Origin: CAYUEN01 sp964443745 | GTDB taxonomy: Bacteria; Campylobacterota; Campylobacteria; Campylobacterales; QNZT01 | NCBI GenBank assembly: GCA_964443745.1 | Contig: CAYUEN010000014.1 | Span: forward strand, 1 to 45,985 | Reading direction: 5' to 3' | Length of the DNA stretch: 45,985 bases | In this document: positions 41,808 through 45,985 of the stretch, piece by piece | How positions within the stretch are numbered: position 1 is the first letter of the stretch | How the letters are laid out: every line of letters begins with the position of its first letter | The notes under the pieces: generated by a model | Database searches by the model: none | The model's input: the letters and a program-made list of their open reading frames with translations, nothing else | Told to the model about the DNA's origin: nothing | Made by a program: the position numbers and the translations under genes

Positions 41808-43269
41808 CTAAATACTCCCTGAAAAGCTTTAAAAACATTTCCATATCACTATGGTCAATATCCCCGATATTCGCCACTCTAAAAGTATTAAACTCTTCAA
41901 CTTTTCCGGGATATATGGTAAAGCCTCTTTCATAAAAATAATCATGCATATCATCAAAGTCTATTCCATCGGGTATAAAAATAGAAGTGATGATTTTGGA
42001 GTGACACTTATCGTCTACTAAATATTTGAGTCCTAATTTTTTTAATCCGTTTGTCAATGTTTCCCAAGATTTCGAATATCTTTTATAACGGTTCTCTATG
42101 CCTTCTTCTTTGGCTTCTATGATCGCCTGTTTTAGTGCATATAGTGTTTGTACCGGTGGGGTAAATCGCATCTGATGGTTTTTTACAAAATTTTGATACT
42201 GTTCATAGAGACTTAGGTAAAACGTTCTTGGTTTTATATCTTTTAAACTTTCAAGCGAGCTTTTTTTGGCGATAACAAATCCCACTCCCGCCATTCCCTG
42301 AATGTTTTTGTTGCTGCTTGCAGCAAGATATGAGATGTTTTGTTTTTGCATATCGATGGGAATGGCCGCATATGAACTCATCGCATCCACGAGCAATTCC
42401 AAGTCGTATTTTTTTGCAATTTCTCCCAGTTCATCCAAGTTGTTTAACAGTCCCGTTGTCGTTTCATTGTGTATGACCGCCAGATGGGATATATTGCTGT
42501 TTTCTTTTATGGTTCGCTCTAACTTATCAAGATCGATAGGTTCAATCGGTGAGCTTTTGAATTCAATATAATCCATATCGTATCTATCTGCTATCTGACA
42601 CATTCTTTTACCATAAGCACCGTTATTGACAATAATAACCTTTTTGTCATACGGCACTGTTGAAGTAAGCATAGACTCTACAACCGCCGTTCCGCTTCCA
42701 CCAAAGAGTATGGTGGTATAGTTCTCTTTGTTTGCGACTATGGTAGTTAGCTCATTGCTTACCCACTCCATCAGATCACCAAACTCTTTCTCTCTTGGGC
42801 AAATATCATCTACTATTTGAGCCAATTTTACTGCTGGAGTCGTAGTGGCAGGTCCCGGATTTAAAAGAATATTTTGACTTTTTTTCCAAGCGTATGCTTT
42901 TAATACTCTCTCTCTGATAATAGTGCTGCTGATGCCTTCCGTTCTTGGGAAAATCAAAAGCCTTTCCTTGTCTATTTCGTTTGAATTATCATTGCCATGG
43001 ACAAGCAAATCGATATCGTATCTATGCAGCACATCCTCGTCTATCAACCATGGAGTCGGTACCACTTCATCTACATATTTGATGGACTCCAGTATCTCTT
43101 TTCTGTCATCATACTTCAACTCAGGCTCATATCCCTTTTTGGAGAGTATCTCTTCATCCGTAGTAAGTCCTACTATTACTTTTCCATACTCTTTTGCTTT
43201 TTTTAGAAGTCTTATATGCCCATGATGTATGAGTGTTGCGGACATATCAACCATAACTCTTTTACTCAC
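41791..43269 (-). CDS. Fusion: TagD-type cytidylyltransferase + 2-aminoethylphosphonate transaminase
   Basis: A 492-residue two-domain protein. Residues 1-125 form an HxGH-type cytidylyltransferase with HHGH (15-18) and FPRTEGISST (107-116). The usual GTFD before the histidines is replaced by MVDMSAT. Residues about 132-492 are a class-V PLP aminotransferase of the PhnW type: LLNPGPATTT (135-144), VDAMSSY, and the PLP lysine K321 in ASSNKNIQG, the exact PhnW context. The enzyme should convert phosphonoacetaldehyde to AEP and then make CMP-AEP. Bifunctional PntC-AEPT proteins with this pair of activities are known, but their cytidylyltransferase is of the LicC type as I recall; here the domain is TagD-like. 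The start is GTG in a GTGA overlap with the decarboxylase gene. The 3' end overlaps licD by 17 bases. Confidence 0.85.
   Translation of the reverse strand: MSKRVMVDMSATLIHHGHIRLLKKAKEYGKVIVGLTTDEEILSKKGYEPELKYDDRKEILESIKYVDEVVPTPWLIDEDVLHRYDIDLLVHGNDNSNEIDKERLLIFPRTEGISSTIIRERVLKAYAWKKSQNILLNPGPATTTPAVKLAQIVDDICPREKEFGDLMEWVSNELTTIVANKENYTTILFGGSGTAVVESMLTSTVPYDKKVIIVNNGAYGKRMCQIADRYDMDYIEFKSSPIEPIDLDKLERTIKENSNISHLAVIHNETTTGLLNNLDELGEIAKKYDLELLVDAMSSYAAIPIDMQKQNISYLAASSNKNIQGMAGVGFVIAKKSSLESLKDIKPRTFYLSLYEQYQNFVKNHQMRFTPPVQTLYALKQAIIEAKEEGIENRYKRYSKSWETLTNGLKKLGLKYLVDDKCHSKIITSIFIPDGIDFDDMHDYFYERGFTIYPGKVEEFNTFRVANIGDIDHSDMEMFLKLFREYLDEKKG
41797..41804 (-). repeat. A8 homopolymer at the transaminase/licD overlap
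   Basis: On the coding strand, eight A residues follow the licD ATG and lie in the last codons of the transaminase fusion. If one A is lost, the transaminase frame passes its stop and continues in the licD frame. Confidence 0.8.
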
Positions 43270-44324
43270 TTAAACTCCTTTACTCTCACCACATCAACAG
43301 GCGGTCTAGGCACTTCAGGATCAATCGCACATTTTACATGCATAAAAGTCAATCCCTTTGCCTTGTCAATATTGTCTTTAAACGTATCTATGTGATATAG
43401 GGTTCGCTCAACGGTATTGAAACCCGAAGCTTTGGCTATGCCTTTGTAGTCCACATGGGATTGGTAGGTATTTTGACCGCCGGTCGATTTATTTTGTTCA
43501 TTGTCAAAAAGTATATAAGTCAGATCTATCTCTTTGTATCTTCCGGCTGTCGTAAGTCCGCCCATATGCATGACAAACTCCGCATCTCCGCCTAGAACCA
43601 TCACTTTTTTACCCGCAAGGGCCGCACCAAGCCCCAAAGACAATGCTCCTCCCATATTTCCAGCCATATAAAAATTATTAGTATTTGGCATGAAGCTATA
43701 CATCTCTCTGGCGGTATTGCCCGTAGTGCCGATAAATAGCGTCTCCGTTCCACCGAATCTTTCATCCAATGCTTTTAGATAAGAACTTCTAGGTTCGTAT
43801 CGTGACAAATCCAGTTTGTGTTTATCATCCAACTCCACTTTGCTAAAAGTATCTTTTTTCAAAATAGCTACCGTGTGTGTGGAGTCGCATATTTCAATCT
43901 GTTTTATTGCCCGGTCGATATCTTCTTGATCCAAGATCGTATGTTCATAACCGTAAGCTTCTATCAGCTTCGGCAATTCGGTCGCCAAGTGCTGATGCTG
44001 GATTTCGCTATCTCCCTCTTTGTATGTTCTCCAACTGGTAATGATAGGAAACGTCACGCCATAGGGTTTTAACAGACTGGTGATATTGCTTCCCATATTT
44101 GTGACACCTGAGCTTTGAACTAGCACTACAGGTCTTTTCCCTGCCATTTTCAGACCCGCGGCCACAGAAGCGGCGACAGCTTCACTGGCACAAGGGAGGT
44201 ATTCTATTTTCTCGTTGTTAATGGCTTCGTTTATGATGTTTTTTGCAAACGAACAAGGAACTACACATAGGTGGGAATAACCTTTTTCTATCAACTTATT
44301 GATAAATTCTTTTGTATCCAACAT
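43266..44324 (-). CDS. aepY: Phosphonopyruvate decarboxylase
   Basis: A thiamine-diphosphate enzyme that decarboxylates phosphonopyruvate to phosphonoacetaldehyde, pulling the unfavourable PEP mutase reaction forward. The 352 residues show the ThDP-activating E48 in CASEAVAAS, QSSGVTNMGSNITSL (70-84), GDAEFVMHMGGLTT (246-259) as variant GDG, and DNEQNKSTGGQ (274-284), closely resembling known Ppd. The frame opens 16 codons earlier, but the ATG at 44322-44324, sharing a base with the PEP mutase stop (TAATG), gives the usual N-terminus MLDTKEFI. It overlaps the next gene as GTGA. Confidence 0.92.
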   Translation of the reverse strand: MLDTKEFINKLIEKGYSHLCVVPCSFAKNIINEAINNEKIEYLPCASEAVAASVAAGLKMAGKRPVVLVQSSGVTNMGSNITSLLKPYGVTFPIITSWRTYKEGDSEIQHQHLATELPKLIEAYGYEHTILDQEDIDRAIKQIEICDSTHTVAILKKDTFSKVELDDKHKLDLSRYEPRSSYLKALDERFGGTETLFIGTTGNTAREMYSFMPNTNNFYMAGNMGGALSLGLGAALAGKKVMVLGGDAEFVMHMGGLTTAGRYKEIDLTYILFDNEQNKSTGGQNTYQSHVDYKGIAKASGFNTVERTLYHIDTFKDNIDKAKGLTFMHVKCAIDPEVPRPPVDVVRVKEFK

Positions 44325-45625
44325 TATTTCGTCCCCGGAATTAATTCCAATATCTCTTTGATGGGCATACAATCAGGCTCCGCTTCAAGGCTTCTTTTAT
44401 GTCTTAGTATGCTTTTAGCCACTTTCATCATGCCTGGATATGCAGCTCTCAACATATGATTTGCATAAATCACTACATTCACTCCTCTTTGTGCAAACTC
44501 GTCTGTCGTCACACTGTTAAACGAAGTAGGAACAACAACGATAGGAGTATGCTTGTCTTCGCTTCTAAATTTTTCTACAAACTCAAATATCTCACTTGGA
44601 TCTTTTTGACGAGAGTGTATCATAAGTCCGTCTGCACCAGCCTCCACATATGCAAATGCCCTTTTTAGTGCATCGTCCATACCTGCTTCAAGTATAAGGC
44701 TTTCTATTCTGGCTATGATCATGAACTCTTTGGTCACTTGGGCATGTTTTCCAACCTGGATTTTACGACAAAAGTTTTCTATACTATCTTGAGTTTGTTT
44801 CACTTCATTTCCAAACAAAGAGTTTTTCTTCAGTCCAGTTTTGTCTTCTATAACCACAGCACTTACACCCGTTCTCTCGAGGCTTCTGACCGTAAACTCA
44901 AAATGTTCCGGTTTCCCGCCCGTATCGGCATCATATATCATCGGCTTTGTGGTAACTTCAAAAATTTCGTTTATTGTGGTCAATCTCGCTGTTGTATCCA
45001 CCGCCTCGATATCCGGTTTCCCTTTGGATGTGGAGTCTGTAAGAGAGCTTGACCACATACCGTCAAAAGTAACAACTTCACCATTTTCCACTGTTTCACT
45101 TGCATTTTCAGCGATCAGCCCACTCAATGCATTGTGTACTTCAAGTATTTTTACAACCGGCTTTGCCGCTATGAGTTTTCTAAGTCTCGCCTGTCTTGCA
45201 TTGGTTGTAATGCCTAATTTTGTCATCTGCTCTTTGATTTGTATTTCATTGATATCCGAACTATACGGTATTTCGACAAGCTTTCCACCCCATCCTTTCA
45301 AAAGCTCGATAACCTCTTCTCTGTATTTTCTTTGATGGTTGTCTTTCCAATCGTCACCATGTACCACAAAATCCGGTTTTAATCGTAAAAGATTTTCTTT
45401 ATAACTCGCACTTGTTTGAGGTATGATTTCTCTCACCATCGAAAGATTCTCTAGTACCATTTTTCTTTTTTCATAATCAAGATACGGTATATCATTCAAC
45501 TCGCCACAAGCTTTGAGTGTCAGCAAACCGACTGTAACATCACCTAGTTTTGCGGCCTCTTTCAATACATTGATATGTCCTGCATGAAGTAGATCCGCTA
45601 TGAGGCTTACGTATACTTTTTTCAC
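44324..45625 (-). CDS. pepM: PEP phosphomutase with N-terminal cytidylyltransferase-like domain
   Basis: A 433-residue fusion. Residues 1 to about 130 form an HxGH nucleotidyltransferase-like domain (LLHAGH, 12-17; VHGDDW, 88-93) in which the GTFD and RTxGISST motifs are missing. From about 150 to 433 is phosphoenolpyruvate phosphomutase, the entry enzyme of phosphonate biosynthesis: WSSSLTDS, YDADTGG (231-237), the signature EDKTGLKKNS (260-269) and IARIES. The EDK...NS signature separates PEP mutase from isocitrate lyase relatives. A comparable layout occurs in Fom1 of fosfomycin producers and other PEP mutases. The start is GTG, overlapping the stop of the upstream gene (GTGA). With the decarboxylase and transaminase it gives PEP to AEP in three steps. 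Confidence 0.93.
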   Translation of the reverse strand: MKKVYVSLIADLLHAGHINVLKEAAKLGDVTVGLLTLKACGELNDIPYLDYEKRKMVLENLSMVREIIPQTSASYKENLLRLKPDFVVHGDDWKDNHQRKYREEVIELLKGWGGKLVEIPYSSDINEIQIKEQMTKLGITTNARQARLRKLIAAKPVVKILEVHNALSGLIAENASETVENGEVVTFDGMWSSSLTDSTSKGKPDIEAVDTTARLTTINEIFEVTTKPMIYDADTGGKPEHFEFTVRSLERTGVSAVVIEDKTGLKKNSLFGNEVKQTQDSIENFCRKIQVGKHAQVTKEFMIIARIESLILEAGMDDALKRAFAYVEAGADGLMIHSRQKDPSEIFEFVEKFRSEDKHTPIVVVPTSFNSVTTDEFAQRGVNVVIYANHMLRAAYPGMMKVAKSILRHKRSLEAEPDCMPIKEILELIPGTK

Positions 45626-45984
45626 TTTTTCTCCCTTATGGCATACACAAAATTTTCATTCGTATATTTTTTGCCATATATATTAAACATTTTACCCAAC
45701 TCTCGCTTTTGAAATTCTCCACTTTTTGACCATAAAACTTCGATAATTTCATCTTTTTCAAAGCTCATATATTTTATTTCTCCACTAAAATCAAACTTGA
45801 TTAATTTCGCCTTGTTGATAAATTTAGTCATAGTCATAAATGCTTCAAATGCCGGATATTTTCTTCCATTCCTCTCGTCGACAAGCCCATATCCAGCTGC
45901 CACTAATTGATGCCAGTAAACCTTGTTTATCATGCCGGTTGAGAGAGCCATAAGATAATACTGAACCATATAAAGGGAATAATC
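45622..45984 (-). CDS. C-terminal part of a glycoside hydrolase-like protein (cut by window end)
   Basis: The frame is open to the last base of the window, so the N-terminal part is missing. The visible 120 residues contain DYSLYMVQYYLMALSTGM, VYWHQLVAAGYGLVD and KYPAFEAF. These resemble the final strand-helix turns of TIM-barrel glycosidase-like proteins (GH39/GH5-like) that occur in some LPS gene clusters. About 65 residues of a small beta-type tail follow. An internal ATG at 45967-45969 is probably not the start. Its stop overlaps the PEP mutase start, so it is the upstream member of the phosphonate operon. The family call is tentative. Confidence 0.5.
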   Translation of the reverse strand, partial: DYSLYMVQYYLMALSTGMINKVYWHQLVAAGYGLVDERNGRKYPAFEAFMTMTKFINKAKLIKFDFSGEIKYMSFEKDEIIEVLWSKSGEFQKRELGKMFNIYGKKYTNENFVYAIREKK

Positions 45985-45985
45985 C

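Noticed and set aside
1..45985. CRISPR array, tRNA or rRNA genes
   Set aside because: No regularly spaced direct repeats and no cloverleaf or rRNA-like sequence were noticed; a dedicated scan was not possible.

Overview
The window looks like a chromosomal segment of a Campylobacterota (Epsilonproteobacteria) bacterium of fairly high G+C, of the Hydrogenimonas/Nitratifractor/Sulfurovum sort. The basis is the gene set and protein types: a tlpA-like/ftsY/radA operon with a short FtsY, the roughly 400-residue DapD, ribonuclease Y, CcoI-CcoS, an RF2 gene without frameshift, TATAAT-type -10 boxes with weak -35 regions, and very tight, overlapping gene packing. The genus is inference. No tRNA, rRNA, CRISPR array, integrase or intact insertion sequence was seen.

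Layout. 1-6.4 kb: end of gatB, a voltage-sensor-type K+ channel with an RCK domain, a separate second RCK protein that probably starts at ATT, gpsA, a DEAD-box helicase and dapD, closed by a terminator. 6.5-11.2 kb: one 1566-residue exported surface protein (beta-helix, Calx-beta, MshQ/DUF6701-like). 11.2-15.1 kb (minus): tlpA-like, ftsY, radA and two unknown genes. 15.1-17.2 kb: 5-formyl-THF cyclo-ligase overlapping rny. 17.3-21.3 kb (minus): panC, rimO, tilS, cysK. 21.4-23.8 kb: prfB and a poly-Gly lipoprotein. 23.8-27.7 kb (minus): dnaX, murI, rho, with a 37-codon lipoprotein gene between dnaX and murI. 27.9-30.6 kb: ccoI-ccoS. 30.7-35.0 kb: a TPR protein and the complete ADP-heptose pathway gmhB-hldD-hldE-gmhA. 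34.9-36.2 kb (minus): a CHAD protein and a broken heptosyltransferase.

Near 36.1 kb the base composition changes sharply: the right-hand 10 kb is visibly A+T-rich. After about 550 bases of apparently decayed sequence comes a surface-polysaccharide locus. It has a glycerophosphotransferase-like gene and an O-antigen ligase on the plus strand. Convergent to these is an eight-gene minus-strand operon with hardly any intergenic bases: a truncated glycosidase-like gene, PEP mutase with an N-terminal cytidylyltransferase, phosphonopyruvate decarboxylase, a cytidylyltransferase fused to 2-aminoethylphosphonate (AEP) transaminase, LicD, a TagB-like transferase, TagD, and a WaaP/InaA-like kinase.

Together these genes suggest that the cell converts PEP to phosphonopyruvate, phosphonoacetaldehyde and AEP, activates AEP (and probably glycerol phosphate) with CTP, and attaches them to an LPS-like glycan through LicD and TagB-like transferases. 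Heptose supply, O-antigen ligation and core phosphorylation lie next to it. The most unusual points are three TagD-type cytidylyltransferase modules in one operon (two fused to phosphonate enzymes), an A8 tract at the transaminase/LicD junction where losing one A would fuse both proteins, the two-gene RCK arrangement with a likely ATT start, and the internally deleted heptosyltransferase at the composition boundary.
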